Origin: Plantago major
Lineage: Eukaryota > Streptophyta > Magnoliopsida > Lamiales > Plantaginaceae
Direction: 5' to 3'
Assembly (NCBI GenBank): GCA_026545765.1
Contig: JAIFAC010000172.1
Coordinates: 62,001 to 126,000, forward strand
Length of the DNA: 64,000 bases
Position numbers and translations under genes: made by a program. Position 1 is the stretch's first letter, and every line of letters starts with the position of its first letter. Shown piece after piece: positions 44,127 through 56,049 of this stretch. The notes beneath the pieces are model-generated. The model did not search any database, was not told where the DNA came from, and saw only the letters and a program-made list of their open reading frames with translations.

Positions 44127-45244
44127 GTGGATGATGATGGAGACATATGGTGGTCAAAGTGAGTGAGAAGAGAACGGCCACACCTGTGTAAAAGATGGGA
44201 AAACAGAGTAGAACAGCAAAACAGCTTGTGAGGAAGATTGATTACTGATGTAGTATTTATGCATATGAAATAGTGATTAGTAAGGAAATTATTCTCAGAG
44301 ATCCCTGGATCAAAGCTGAGTGACGGAAGACTGAATCTGCAGTGATAAAAGCACCAAAACAAATTGATATGAAATAATGGCAGAATTTTTGAAAACAGGA
44401 TCTTAAAACCAGAAAAGAAGATAGGGAAATCAAAGGAGATAATAAAACACTCAATTAGATGAGGGGGAAAATCTTCATAAGAACGAAAGAGATCACTCAT
44501 TCGAGGAGGTAGATCATGATATGACATCAGAATAGCATTCCCTAGTATCAATTTTAGTGAAACTACCTTCGATTTGATTATTGCTTAAATTTTTGTTAAA
44601 ATAAAATATACATTAAAAAAGTGAAAAGCGACTTACAAGTACATTAGTGAGCCAAAAGTGGCGAGTATGTCGGCTTGCAATTCTCCCTTTAAATTGGAAG
44701 ATGGTAAAATTATGTTATTCGGCACGTTTAAATAGCTCTTGATAATTGGTAGTATGGTATAAACTACAGTCTACCAAACTTAACTATAGTTAACGTTTTC
44801 CACAAGGTGGGTCCATAATTTTTTTTTAAAGCATGGGCTATATTTTTAATGGATCCGGCGCATGAAATTTTCGAATATGAGGCAACTTTTATCACTTCAT
44901 AATTTATATATATTTTCAGTACACATTTACAATGCATTTTACGTCACATTTCTTATGCGTTTTTTATGCACATTTACTATTATTTTTTTAAAGTAGAAAA
45001 TAAAAAGATTAGAAAAAAATTCATAATTTACATGAAACTAATGGAGAAAATTGACATCTATTATATGTAGTGAAATTCTTACAAAAGCCAGATTTTTGTT
45101 AATATGAGAAAAAAAACCATATTATTCCAAATAATTGATACACTCACTAAATTTACAACAATGAGACTTATTATTTAGTAAAACGAAGTGTTATCCCATA
45201 GATGTTCTTAGACTATATGATAAAAAGGAAACTAAATAAAATTA

Positions 45245-45440
45245 ATTAGTTTACAAAGGTGAAAACTAAAATACCATCAAAATTCAAGAAAAGAATTTGC
45301 TAAAAAGATTATAAGAAAATAAAATAAAAATGAAATAAAGAAAAAGAAATAAAATTAGTTTACAAAGGTGAAAATTGATATACCATCAAAATTCAAGAAA
45401 ATTATTTGCCAAAAAATTATAAGAAAAGAAAAAAAATGAA
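45245..45440. repeat. 109-bp tandem duplication
   Basis: ATTAGTTTACAAAGGTGAAA starts at 45245 and again at 45354. Both copies continue with CCATCAAAATTCAAGAAAA and an A-rich tail with small differences. Confidence 0.8.
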
Positions 45441-45445
45441 ACTAC

Positions 45446-45518
45446 ATGATGGTAGTAGGAATTGAACCCGGGTTGATAACAGCAACAATTTAAGTTGGCA
45501 CCACTAGACTACATGACA
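45446..45518 (-). pseudogene. tRNA-like sequence (pol III box A/B relic)
   Basis: On the minus strand a box A-like TAGTCTAGTGGT is followed about 30 bases later by a box B-like GGGTTCAATTCC, then CTACTACC. The spacing matches a tRNA. The T-arm and acceptor stems do not pair well and the anticodon arm is not clear, so it is a decayed tRNA or the head of a tRNA-derived SINE. Confidence 0.4.
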
Positions 45519-46087
45519 ATTGTAACATTAATTAAATATTTTCGATCGGATGAGTTTTATTAAAATTAAATCAACTTTGTTGTGGCATTGTTATACCTAC
45601 TTACAATCTAGCCTCCATTCGGAGATTTTAATGGATTAATATCAGGTTTCCAGTCAAACGTTTAGCTGATAAATTAAATGCGTGTTTCTAAAATGTGAGA
45701 TGATTATAACTACTTTACATAAATAATTTATTTTCTTGTTGGTGCATGTGTAGTGGAGCTGCACTACCCCATAACATAAAGTGAAACAAATAGACTTATA
45801 TAAAAAAATCCCCATGTGTTTTCTAGACAAACGCGGGGAATAAAAATTATAAGGAATCAGAAAAATTGAAAGAGGCAGTAGCTAGAAAAATTGGTGTGCC
45901 CGCTCTGTTTTGAGTCAAATCAATAATGAACCGATTCAAATCCGTTCCAAAATCTCAAATTGACAGGCCAAGCATTGTTGCTATGTATAAGTAGAATCTG
46001 GTGACGTGTATGCGGTTGTGGATTTAGCTATAGATGCGTATGCATATGTTAGAGGACCAATTTATAGAGTTAATAGTAGTTTTTATG

Positions 46088-46923
46088 TATGATATATATA
46101 TATATGAGTCCGCCTCACGCCGAATCCAAGCGATTTAATACGCTCTATACGATGACTACATCGAGTCCGCCCACAAGCTTCATGGTCCGGCACTAAATAT
46201 TTCTTATAGTTAAGATTCCAGGTTGAAATGATGGGTCGGTCCGACCTCCCACATTCCTCACCACGGACGTATCTGCATTCCGGGGCAGACTTCTGATCAA
46301 GACAAATATAAGATAAGTCCGTCATTTACTTTTGTCCGTTTGGAGTCTATGGATGGACTACTTCTGGTCTTGTCCTGAATATCATTGTGAGTCCAACGCG
46401 CCACCTATCTCCGGGACCACGTGTCAACCTATCACCAAGCCGACCAAACTCCGGGATGTTAGAGAGCTTGTCCCCAGAGCTCAACACTATAAATAGGAGG
46501 CATTTACTCCTCATAATGGCAGCTAACTACTTCACAATAATCCACTCTCTAAGTTTTGAGGTCCGGGCCCAAGCTTGATCCGCCTCCTAACTAGTTGAAT
46601 CTTAGTCCGGACTATCTAAGGCAGGCCGGCCCAAAAGGGTCTAACCCCTTCTATTCTTGTTTACAGTTCAGCCACTTCCAAGTGTCCAACCGACGGACCA
46701 TCACACAGGGACGGTCTCACTTGACTGACAGACCAATTGCTATCAAGTAACTCTACACTCTGACTATCTCTTATTACCAGGCGGACTCCTAATCTATAGC
46801 CGGACTTACTTAACTAAAGGACTTCGAACTGAGACTTAACGATTTAGGAAGAATCATACATACGCTCCGACCGACTCTATTTTACTTTGACTCTGACTAT
46901 TGACTTCTCCGAATTTACCCCAC
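46088..46923 (+). repeat. Tat 5' LTR (approximate ends)
   Basis: Starts near TGATATATATATATATGAG and ends near the ACCCCACA just before the primer site. A TATA-like TATAAATA lies at about 46489-46496, followed by the presumed transcript start. It is rich in TCCGGAC/GTCCG-type motifs that recur later in the element. The start is inferred from TG and from position only. Confidence 0.55.
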
Positions 46924-46930
46924 ATCATAA

Positions 46931-46948
46931 TGGCGCCGTCTGTGGGAA
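46931..46948 (+). other. Tat primer-binding site
   Basis: TGGCGCCGTCTGTGGGAA just after the LTR end. The first nine or so bases match the complement of a plant tRNA-Asp 3' end, as usual in Tat/Athila-type elements. The later bases diverge. Confidence 0.6.
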
Positions 46949-46967
46949 TCCCTAAGTACAAAAAGTC

Positions 46968-48865
46968 ATGGCACCATCCAAGAGACAGACAAAAAAGGCT
47001 ACTTCTACCTGCCCCCGATCTACGGCCTCCAACGCCGGACCCTCTTCCCAACACCAACAACAAGCCTCTAATGGCAACAGACATTCCGGGGAAAATAGGG
47101 TCATCTATGAACACGACGAGAGAGATGGGAACGAGGCCTCCCTCTCCACCTCAGAAAGGATGGCAGAACAAGCCCCACCTCCGCCACTAAATCCACCTCA
47201 GGCACCAATCATACCAATCCTAGCAAACGTGGCTCACGTGACTGCTGATGGAATACTAGCCGGGTTCAACGAGGCACAAATCCAACTCTTGCAGGCAGCA
47301 CTGCAAATGAGAACCTAACCACCCAACCCTATGGGCATACCCATAACTGAGGCCCCAGTATACCCCATCCAGAATCAACCACAAAAGGAAGGCAGTAGCA
47401 GAACATGTGGTTGAATCTAGAGGACCTCCGCATTCACGAAATACTGATCGATCTGAGAACATCAGAGCACCAAGAAGGAGAGATCTGGAGGATTTGAGGA
47501 ATCTACTAAACAACTGAACCTGCATTAATCAGGGGAGTGGGGGGAGAACAGGGGAGTCGGGGTAGGAACCCTCGTGACCCCACTCCTTCCCGGATCTCTA
47601 CAAGAGGCCGACGCCCACGGGACTACGAAAGGAGAGATCAATATCATGATCAGTACACTGACCAGGAAACCCTCAGCGGATACCGAGGAGACACACCTCC
47701 ACGCACCTATAGGCGAAACCACAGGGATAACAGATCACTTACTCCATATGAAAGACGAGAGGATGAAGAACACTATAGGAGAAGAGGGAGGAGTCAGGAA
47801 AGGCATAGAGAAGAACCAGGTCTAGGTCTGAGAGAGCTCATCGACGGGATTCACCCATGAACGAAACAGAAAGAATTAAAGAACAAGTCCGAATTCATGA
47901 GGCAGCTCTGGACCTGGAACGATCAAAGCTAGAGTCACTCACTCAAGCCAGGGACATTATCAAATATGGGCGGAACGTAAATCCATTATGTTTGGCAATA
48001 AGGAGAACAGAACTACCTCTGGGGCGGAACCCACCCGCATCCAAAGAAACGTTTGATGGAAATTCATGTCCCATCGATCACATAATTCGTTTTGAGGCAT
48101 CTCTAGGAGGAATGGGCGTACCAGACAATGTGAAGGCCCAATTATTCCCCAATACCTTCTTTGGACCGGCAATGACCACTTGCTAACAAAATTCACCCTA
48201 AAATTCGAAAATTTCCTGGAAACAGCACGACCTGTTAACTATCTAGCAGAAATCGTACAAAAAGAACATGAGAGTCTGAGATCCTTCGTGAAGAGATTTG
48301 AGCAAGCTACAGCTAGAGCAACACCCCCATTAAGGAACGAGTCATCCAGATGGGTGAAAATATCAATAATGCTTCGTTCCGTTACAAGCTTATTGACGCA
48401 TGCATAACCACCGAACAGGAACTCACCGACATGGTCAAGAAATTCTTGAGCACAAATGAGACTCTTGAGCACTTCGAACAGAAAAGAGACAGGAGGGGAC
48501 GTATCGAGGAAAGAAGAAGATCCCCGCACAAGCTTTACATAAACTACACTGATTTGAAGGCTCCCAAGGAACAAATCCTCACCATCATGCAAAGTAAAGA
48601 AGTCTCGTTCGAATGGCCGGCCAAACACAGAGAGACAAGGTTTACCAAAAGCTCGAATGAGTATTGCTACTTTCATAGACAAGTGGGACACTCAACTGAA
48701 AATGCACACATCTCGCATATGATATCCAAATGCGATCAAATGGGCTACCTACAAGAATATGTCATAAAACGATCCGATGGGGGTGACCGACGGAATCAGG
48801 AGCAGGGAAATACATCTCAGGATCAGCGAAACACAAGGGAGCATAGGAATACCCCTCCCCGTTGA
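46968..48865 (+). pseudogene. Tat gag region, broken
   Basis: Gag-type fragments. An N-terminal linker has ANVAHVTADGILAGFNEAQI near 47225-47285. A retrotransposon gag core lies at about 48040-48440, with the KFTLKFENFL and LRSFVKRFEQ segments. A Tat-type histidine/cysteine motif YCYFHRQVGHSTE lies near 48663. The order is that of Tat Gag, which would form the particle core. It is spread over several frames and cannot encode a product. Confidence 0.75.
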
Positions 48866-50056
48866 TCTGTCCCACGACAGGATAGAAATGACCAATGACC
48901 CCTGCATGTATATGCGATCATCGAGCCGAGGAGGACCTCACTGCTGGACCCCCAAGTCCAAGAGGCCAAAAAGAAGCTAGGAGATCCCTTAGCCCCAGAA
49001 GACAGCAAGGAAATCAGAGATCTCCCAGTTCAACCCGAGCAACAAGAAGGGTGGCCTACGTAGGAACACAGCCGGCCTACATAGAAGAGAACCCTGTCAT
49101 TTATGGGAGAATACTTAGCATCGCAGGAGGACCAACAGGAGGGGATAGCCGGAACGCCCGTGAAGCAACGGCCGGATCACTTCAGAAATCAAATGAAAGG
49201 TCTGTGAACATAGTAAAACCTGGCACCAATGTCATTACCTTCGATGAATCTGATGTGCCACCCCCATGCTGAGGTGAGGGATTAATCTACGATCCCGATG
49301 TCCCATTGGTGATAGAAGTGGACATCATGGATATGAGATGACCAAGGTACTGCCGACACAGAGCTTCCTCCAATATCCTCTTTATGAGCATAGTCGAAAA
49401 TGCGTATGAGCTTGAGAGGAATGATACCCGTAACGACAGACCTTGTGGGCTTTGGTGGATCAAGAATTAGACCAAGAGGAGTCCTCTATCACTCACTTTC
49501 CATAGGAAAGGCACCATTCCGAATCACCAAGCAGGTGCCATTTGTCATCATGCATGATCGACGCAACATCATCTTCTAAGACCAAAGATCAATCAATTCA
49601 AAGTGGTGGTATCAACCTTCCATCTAAAGATGAAATTCCCAACCGAAGCGGAACCATTAGTGGAGACCGGAGACATGGATGGGAATGTTACACCCTCTCC
49701 ACCCGAAGAGCTTCCCGACCCTACCGAAAGGAACAAGATATCAGGAGAGAAGAAGCCGACATAAGGGCAAAGAGACAATGTCTCCTCATACAGGAGAAGG
49801 TCCGTAATCCGAGAAAGTAGAGACCCTTGGGGAAAGGGATAAATTGGCTGAAAATGGGTGTCGATAAGAAGAAAGGCGCCACAATCATAAAAGAAGGGGA
49901 GGACCAGATCGAGAAGTACAAGGTCATCCCACCAGAACCTCTAGGAAAAACCCCGACCAAAAGATTTTTTCATGAAAACCGGATGGCACCTCACAGGATG
50001 TCCTGGAGGTCCCTATCATAGAAGGAAGTCCAGAAAAGACCACAAAAATCGGCTCA

Positions 50057-52102
50057 ATGATGGATGCTGAGACAACCATCAAAATGGTGGCTTTTCTTAA
50101 AAAGAATGCCGACATTTTCGCATGGAGCACGGAGGACTTAACCAGAATTGATCCGCGCATCATGGTGCACAAACTTAACATCGACCCCGATGTCAGGCCC
50201 ATCCGTCAAAAGAAAAGAGACCATGGCCCCATCCACAACAAAATCATCGCAGAAGAAGTTGAACGACTCCTCAAAGTAGGTCATATTCAGGAAGTTCACT
50301 ACTCAGACTGGATATGCAATGTGGTCCTAGTTGAAAAAAGTCCGGGGAAATGGAGGATGTGTAACGACTTTACCAGCCTCAACCGCTTCTGCCCAAAAGA
50401 CCCATATCCTCTCCCAAGAATCGACCAGCTAGTAGACTCTACCGCGGGATGTGCCTTGCTAAGCTTTATGGATGCCTTCCAAGGGTTCTACCAGATCAAG
50501 ATGGCAGAACATGACATAGAAAAAACCGCCTTCATCACAGCGGACGGAGTTTATTGTTTCAAAGTCATGCCGTTCGGACTACGCAACGCAGGAGCTACAT
50601 ACCAGCGACTAATGAATCACATGTTCAGAGAAGAGCTAGGCAAATCAATGGAGGTTTACGTGGATGATATTTTGGTAAAAAACAAGGAATCAAACGACCA
50701 TATTCGACACCTGGAAAGATGTTTCGCCATAATAAGGAAATATGGCATGAAGCTCAATCCGGCCAAATGCACGTTCGGTGTTACGGGAGGGAAATTCCTA
50801 GGGTACATGGTCACACAGAGAGGAATTGAGGCCAACCCAGAAAAGATAAAAGTCATACTAGAACTCCCCCATCCGGAGAAACTCAGGGACGTCCAAAGAC
50901 TTATAGGGAAGGTGATAACCCTTAACCGCTTCATCTCTAGATCGGCTGAGAAGAATCTGCCATTCTTCAAAGTCCTAAGGAAATCCGACCATTTTGAGTG
51001 GAACCCCGAATGCAGAAAGGCTTTCGCGAATCTGAAACACTATCGATCCTCCCCGCCTCTCCTTTGCAAACCTGAAGAGGGAGAACCGTTGTATATTTAT
51101 CTCGCCATCACTCCGGAGGTGGTGAGTTCTGTCCTAGTACGTATACAAAAGAATGAACACCTACCGGTATACTACTTGAGCAAAGTACTAGGAACAGCTG
51201 AGAAAAATTACAAGGAAATCGAGAAGTACGCCTATTGCCTAGTGGAAGCCTCAAGAAAGCTCAAGCCATACTTCCGATCACACAAGATAGTTGTCCTCAC
51301 CAATCATCCACTGAAGCAGGTCATGGGGGACACATACAAATCAGGAAGGTTAGCCAAATGGATAATAGAACTGGGAGATCACACGATTGAGTATCAGGCT
51401 CCATCCGCCAAGAAAGCACAAGTCCTGGCCGATTTCCTAGCCGAATACCCAGGAAGCGCAGAACCACAAGCACCGGGAGACAACCATACTCTTATCTCCG
51501 CAAATGGCCCACCAAGTGAAATTTTAATGTTAGCTACAACCATGGCAGATACAGGGACAGGAAAGGACCTAGAGACCGACCTCGTAGAAGAATGGATTCT
51601 AGCAAAAAAACGAAGTCTCAACTTACCGCCCCCACCCAAGGGAGAGCCGCCCGTGACCGCCCAAAAACATAAATCAACCCAACAAGTTGCCTTCATCCCA
51701 AAGGAGCTTGGTCCAGACGAGAAGGACATCTGGGAACTCTATGTGGACGGATCATCGGCTGCTCATGCTGGAGGAACGGGAATTTTACTCATCAGTCCAG
51801 AGAGAGCACAGATGGAGTATGCCATACACCTAACATTCCCTGTAACCAACAATGAAGCCGACTATGAAGCATTGATAGCAGGGATGAGAATGGCTAAATT
51901 GGTAATGGCCAGAAAACTCCGCACCTATTCAGACTACCAATTGGTCACGGAACAGTATTCGGGAAAATTTACGACCAAAAGTGCCTCGGTGATAAAATAC
52001 CTAAAGGTGGTAAAGGACTTGGAAAAAACATTTGACTTGTTCTCTTTGACCAAAATCGGGCGAACCGACAACATTATAGCAGATGGTCTGTCAAAGTGGG
52101 CT
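50057..52102 (+). pseudogene. Tat reverse transcriptase, RNase H and second RNase H
   Basis: A long open stretch. RT motifs: WRMCNDFTSLNRFCPKDPYP, LLSFMDAFQGFYQI, FKVMPFGLRNAGATYQRLMN and the catalytic VYVDDILVK (YVDD at 50656-50667). The connection and Gypsy RNase H follow (about residues 290-470, with YLSKVLGTAEKNYKEIEKYA and the LAKWIIELGDHTIEYQ segment). A second RNase H (WELYVDGSSAAHAGGTGILL, then NNEADYEALIAG) begins near 51730. This extra domain marks the Tat lineage. The open frame ends in LINE 4, which inserted at 52102. Confidence 0.92.
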
Positions 52103-54619
52103 TCTTGTATGTTCAAAAAATACTGCAAAAACTCTTTTCCTGGCACTACGGTAGTGAAACAGGCTGACTCTTTAACTTGGAAAAGAATGATTGGAGTTCA
52201 AACTCTTCAACAAAATCTTTTTGGAAAATTGGAGGGTAAAGTTTTTTCCGCATGATGTCCGGTCTAGTCATGGTCCTCTTTCTATGCTAGTCGTCGTAAT
52301 ACATATAGGAAATCACAAGATTTTGGTGATGAATGTATGGAATTGGAATGCACTATCCGAGAATTTGCCTTGAATATTGTCGCATCCTTGTTTCTTATTC
52401 CTTTCGACTCGAGAATCATGCTATGCCTATATGGAAACCTTCTTCGATGGGTCTTTCTCTACTAAATCGCTTGGTCTTTAGTCGTCTAGGAAATCAAGTA
52501 GTAGACTCGCTTTCTTTTACTGCATGCTAGAATTCCCCATCCGTGTCAATTTTTTCGAAACCGTTTCATAATCGGGTGATGGATTCTTTGATTCGTAAAA
52601 AGGTATCAGATGGTGTCTAAGTGTCAATGTTTCTTTTCTCGGAATCATGAACATGCTTTCCTTTCTAACTTTATAGTGGATAGAGTTTGGTTTAGATTTG
52701 CTTCTCTTTTCAAGTATCAAACAACTCGCTTCATCTCAGATCTGTTAGGTTAAGGCTTGGTTTTGTTCTTCAAATAACATCTAGAGGACATATTAGAACT
52801 ATTGTCCCTTTACTTATTCTTTCGTTCTCCGGTTGGCAAGGAACAACTCTAAATATAGGAACAAGAAAATGAATGTCGATTTTATTTTCCAAAAGTAGTA
52901 GATTCATTCATTGTCTCACCTAGCAAAACCCTTTGATAAATCCTTGTGGAAAGGTGATTTTCAAATTGTGTTATGGAACATTGGTTTCCGATCCCCTAGG
53001 AAAATCTTGCAAGTAGTTTGGTCTCTTCCCCTGCTTTTGTAAAATCAACTCGATGGTGTCGTTAATCATTTTTCTAATCTTGCAAGAATAGGGGTTTGAT
53101 TAGAGATGATATCGTAGAATCCTAAAAGCTTTTCAAGCTTGTATAGGTCATCACTCTGGGCTTATTCGAATCGTAGGAATTTGGAAAGGAATTGATTTGT
53201 GTAAAAGAATGGGATTCTCAAATGTCATAGTGAGTCTGACTCCTGTAGCTTTAGCCATGTTAAAAGATCCTCGTGCCAATGGAATTGGAAACTCGTAATC
53301 TTATTTCAAAATTCTATACTTATGTAGAGGGATGAATATCTCAATGAAGCATATCTATAGAGAAGGGAATGCAGCTGCAGATTGGTTGGCTTGTGATTCT
53401 CTCAAAAGAAGGGCTTCAATGGAATTTGATCCTGTGGATGTTCATATTCCTGTGAGACAGTTTGCTTTTACTGATAAGAGGGGTATTCCTTATCTCAGAA
53501 CTGTGAAATGAGGTCTGCCAGTAACTCTTTGCAACTCTCTTGGGATGGAGATGGCAAGAGGATGTTGATGATCTCTGGATTTTTTCTCAGGTTTGCTCTT
53601 CTCCCTTACATTGTAAGTTCATCTTCTTTCTTTCTTTCTTCTTCTTCTCCTCCCTATGATTGTTCTTTTCTGAATCATCTTCTTCAGGCTTCTCTTTCTA
53701 TCCTTCCTCTTTGCTGGTGGACTTACAATGTACCTGGATGTGATGAATATAATTCTGATCCATCTCTCTCCCTCCCCTTCTCTGAGGTTGATTATTTGAT
53801 TTTGATCCTGTCCTTCTTTCCCAATCTCTATGGTTATTTCAGATTCTCGGTTTGCCCGATAGAATAAATCGCTAAGTCTCGACATGGAGTAGTGAATTTG
53901 TCAGATTGCTTCATTCCAACAACTTGTTTTCGATTTATTCTATCACAAAATCATCTTTAGTGTGTTGTATGGCTGCACTAAGTTTGTTGTGCGATGTTGT
54001 CAAGTTATGGAGCAGATACTAACTATTTTGACATCCTAATTACTAATTATGAGGTTTGGAGAACCTTAAACCAAATTGTTTTTGGTACCTCAATGGAATC
54101 AGAGGCTACTTTTGGATTGACCGAGTATTATGAAGATGATCTTTGTCAGGTTACACTCTTGCACGTTAGCTTTTAGAGCTTGTTTCAGATCGCTTGTAAT
54201 GGCTTAAGAATATGTAGTCGAGAATTTCTGGAGAAACTATCATTTTCGCTTTGGTTGTTTTGTAAGTAAAAGCCGCCAGGCTTCTTTTGGCGCTTGTAAT
54301 AGCTTAAGGTCTCCTTTACTTGTAAAATGGAAACTAAACAACTTATCGAGTTCATGGGGTCTTTTAAACCCCATGACTTCCCTTTGGATGAATATATTAG
54401 AGATATCTAGTAATAGGATAATTAACGCTGCCATTGGGGAAAATCACGATCCAATTAGTGGTTGTATCTCCTCCGGTCTTGGTTCGATCCTGATCAATAC
54501 TGTTAACTCGTGGCTCGACTTCTTAAAAGTCATGACATACTGGACGATGGGGTAACCAAGATTACGACGTTAACTATCTTACTATTAGTATCTCCCCTTT
54601 TACCTTAAAAAAAAAAAAA
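52103..54619 (+). mobile_element. LINE 4, 5'-truncated L1 inside the Tat element
   Basis: A plus-strand L1 fragment bounded by the 10-bp target duplication AAAGTGGGCT (52093-52102 and 54620-54629), with a poly(A) at about 54607-54622. It begins inside the zinc-binding RVT domain (SLTWKRMIGVQTLQQNLFGK region). At about 53330-53510 it shows the RNase H end (MKHIYREGNAAADWLACDSL, then KRR), followed by about 1.1 kb of 3'UTR. The Tat coding sequence continues cleanly on the other side, so LINE 4 is younger than the Tat element. It carries several frameshifts. Confidence 0.92.
53330..53510 (+). pseudogene. LINE 4 RNase H C-terminal segment
   Basis: An open stretch with the H-I-Y-R-E-G-N-x-x-A-D-x-L-A signature of plant L1 RNase H, then VPVDVHIPVR-like and YLRTVK before a stop at about 53509. 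The upstream half of the domain is in decayed frames. Confidence 0.8.
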
Positions 54620-54629
54620 AAAGTGGGCT

Positions 54630-55890
54630 ACAACCTCTGGAGCAATTGATACCCGAAAAGTAGTACTGATGAAAGACAACGAATCAGCCATCACCACTGT
54701 GAAAGAAATGGCTAACATAGGTGTCAAACAGTCCAACAATTGGATGAGCGATATCATACAATATCTGCATGATGGGGTCCTACCCCCAGGACCAACCGAA
54801 TCAAGAAGGGTACAACGAAGAGCATAATGCTGCTTTCTTTCCGGAATCTACCTCTATCGAAAATCCTATTATTGAACTCAGTTACGATGACTGTACCCTT
54901 ATGAAGCAAGCATTGTAATGAAAGAAATCCATTTGGTAAGTTGTTGGAATCATTCAGGAGGAAGAGCCCTGGCTCAGAAAATCCAGAGAAATGGCTACTA
55001 TCGCGTAAATGCGTATGAAGCCAAGAATTTTCCGTGTCCCGTCTGAATGCCAAAAATTTACACGGATCCCGCATCAACCGACTATTCCTATTATTCCGTC
55101 CACAATTCCTTGCCCGTTTGATCAATGTGGCATCGACATCGTAGGACCCTTTCCTTTGGGACCGTGGAAGAAGTTTCGATTGCGATGTAATATTTTTCCA
55201 AATGGTAGAAGCGAGGCCACCGCCGATCTCGTAAAAGAAGGTCATGGACTTCTTATGGCGACTATCTTGCCAATTCGATTACCAAGGATCTTGATAGCCG
55301 ACAATGGACGTCAGTTTTCGGGCTACAAACTCAAAGATTGGTGCGAAGAAATGAAGATTGAGCAACGATTCACTTCTGTCGGATACCCAAAAGCCAATGG
55401 TTAAATTGAAGTGACCAATCGAACCATAGTCGATAACCTCCAGAAACGACTAGGAGAAGCGAAGGAAGATTGGGTAGATGAATTAGAAGGAGTGCTCTGG
55501 GTTTACCGTACCACAACCAGGACAGCGACACAAGAAACTCCTTTTTGCATGGTAGATGGTTCTGAAGCCGTCATCCTAGCGTAAATAGCGTTAATACTTT
55601 TCGCATTCAAGGATATAAGCCACCTGATAATCACACCAAGAGGGTCTACGACTTAAACATGTTTGAAACAAAGAGAAGCATGACCTTGGTAAGAACCTTG
55701 GGATATCAAGCTACAATGACTAGAGCATACAACAAACATGTAAAGGGAAGAGACATCCAAGTACGAGACCTCGTATTACGAAAAGACGAAGGCCTAAAAC
55801 CTACCGGGAAACTCGAGCCAAATCAAAGGACCTTACAAAGTCACGAAGTTCTAGCATCAATGGAAGTTACGGCTTGGAAGACATGAACGG
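54630..55890 (+). pseudogene. Tat RNase H end and integrase region, broken
   Basis: After LINE 4 the Tat second RNase H finishes (ESAITTVKEMANIGVKQSNN). An integrase zinc-finger region and the catalytic core follow: DQCGIDIVGPFPLGPWKKF (first Asp, near 55120), ILIADNGRQFSGYKL (second Asp, near 55297), then a GYPKANG stretch before the third acidic position. The C-terminal part contains the ARAYNKHVKGR-like TRAYNKHVKGRDIQVRDLVL at about 55710-55770. Integrase would insert the element's DNA into the host chromosome. Disrupted, as elsewhere in the element. Confidence 0.85.
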
Positions 55891-56049
55891 AAAGCCACTC
55901 AAGCGCACGTAGAACGCGAGGAATCTCCAGAAATATTATCCTTGAAAAGGGACTGTAATAAGTTCAAAAATTACAAATGTCTTTTGTAATATGCTCAAGA
56001 TATATGAAGTTTGTGGTTGCAGGTCCAAATATAATTACAGATTCTGTCA

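Larger units (their letters stand above)
33979..44553 (-). mobile_element. L1-type LINE 3, full-length shell with CACTA-3 inside
   Basis: Minus-strand L1 LINE bounded by a perfect 16-bp target duplication TTAGTGAAACTACCTT (33963-33978 and 44554-44569). Its 3' end has a short, interrupted T-rich tail (33977-33992). Order in transcription: 5'UTR (44553-44127), ORF1 (44126-42745), endonuclease (42608-41860), RT (36849-35682), linker, zinc-binding domain (35038-34799) and RNase H (34777 to about 34190). CACTA-3 splits it between endonuclease and RT. Without CACTA-3 it is about 6.13 kb. Several frameshifts make it inactive, but it is better preserved than LINE 1. Confidence 0.93.
44570..46087. other. 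AT-rich spacer between LINE 3 and the Tat element
   Basis: No gene is visible on either strand. It contains a tandem duplication (45245-45440), a tRNA-like relic (45446-45518) and otherwise AT-rich non-coding sequence. It may be old host intergenic DNA. Confidence 0.4.

Noticed and set aside
45446-45518. Functional tRNA gene
   Set aside because: Box A and B motifs are present but the T-arm, acceptor stem and anticodon arm do not form proper pairs.
53508-53867. 119-residue open frame after LINE 4 RNase H
   Set aside because: Serine- and leucine-rich low-complexity translation of the LINE 3'UTR; no family features.
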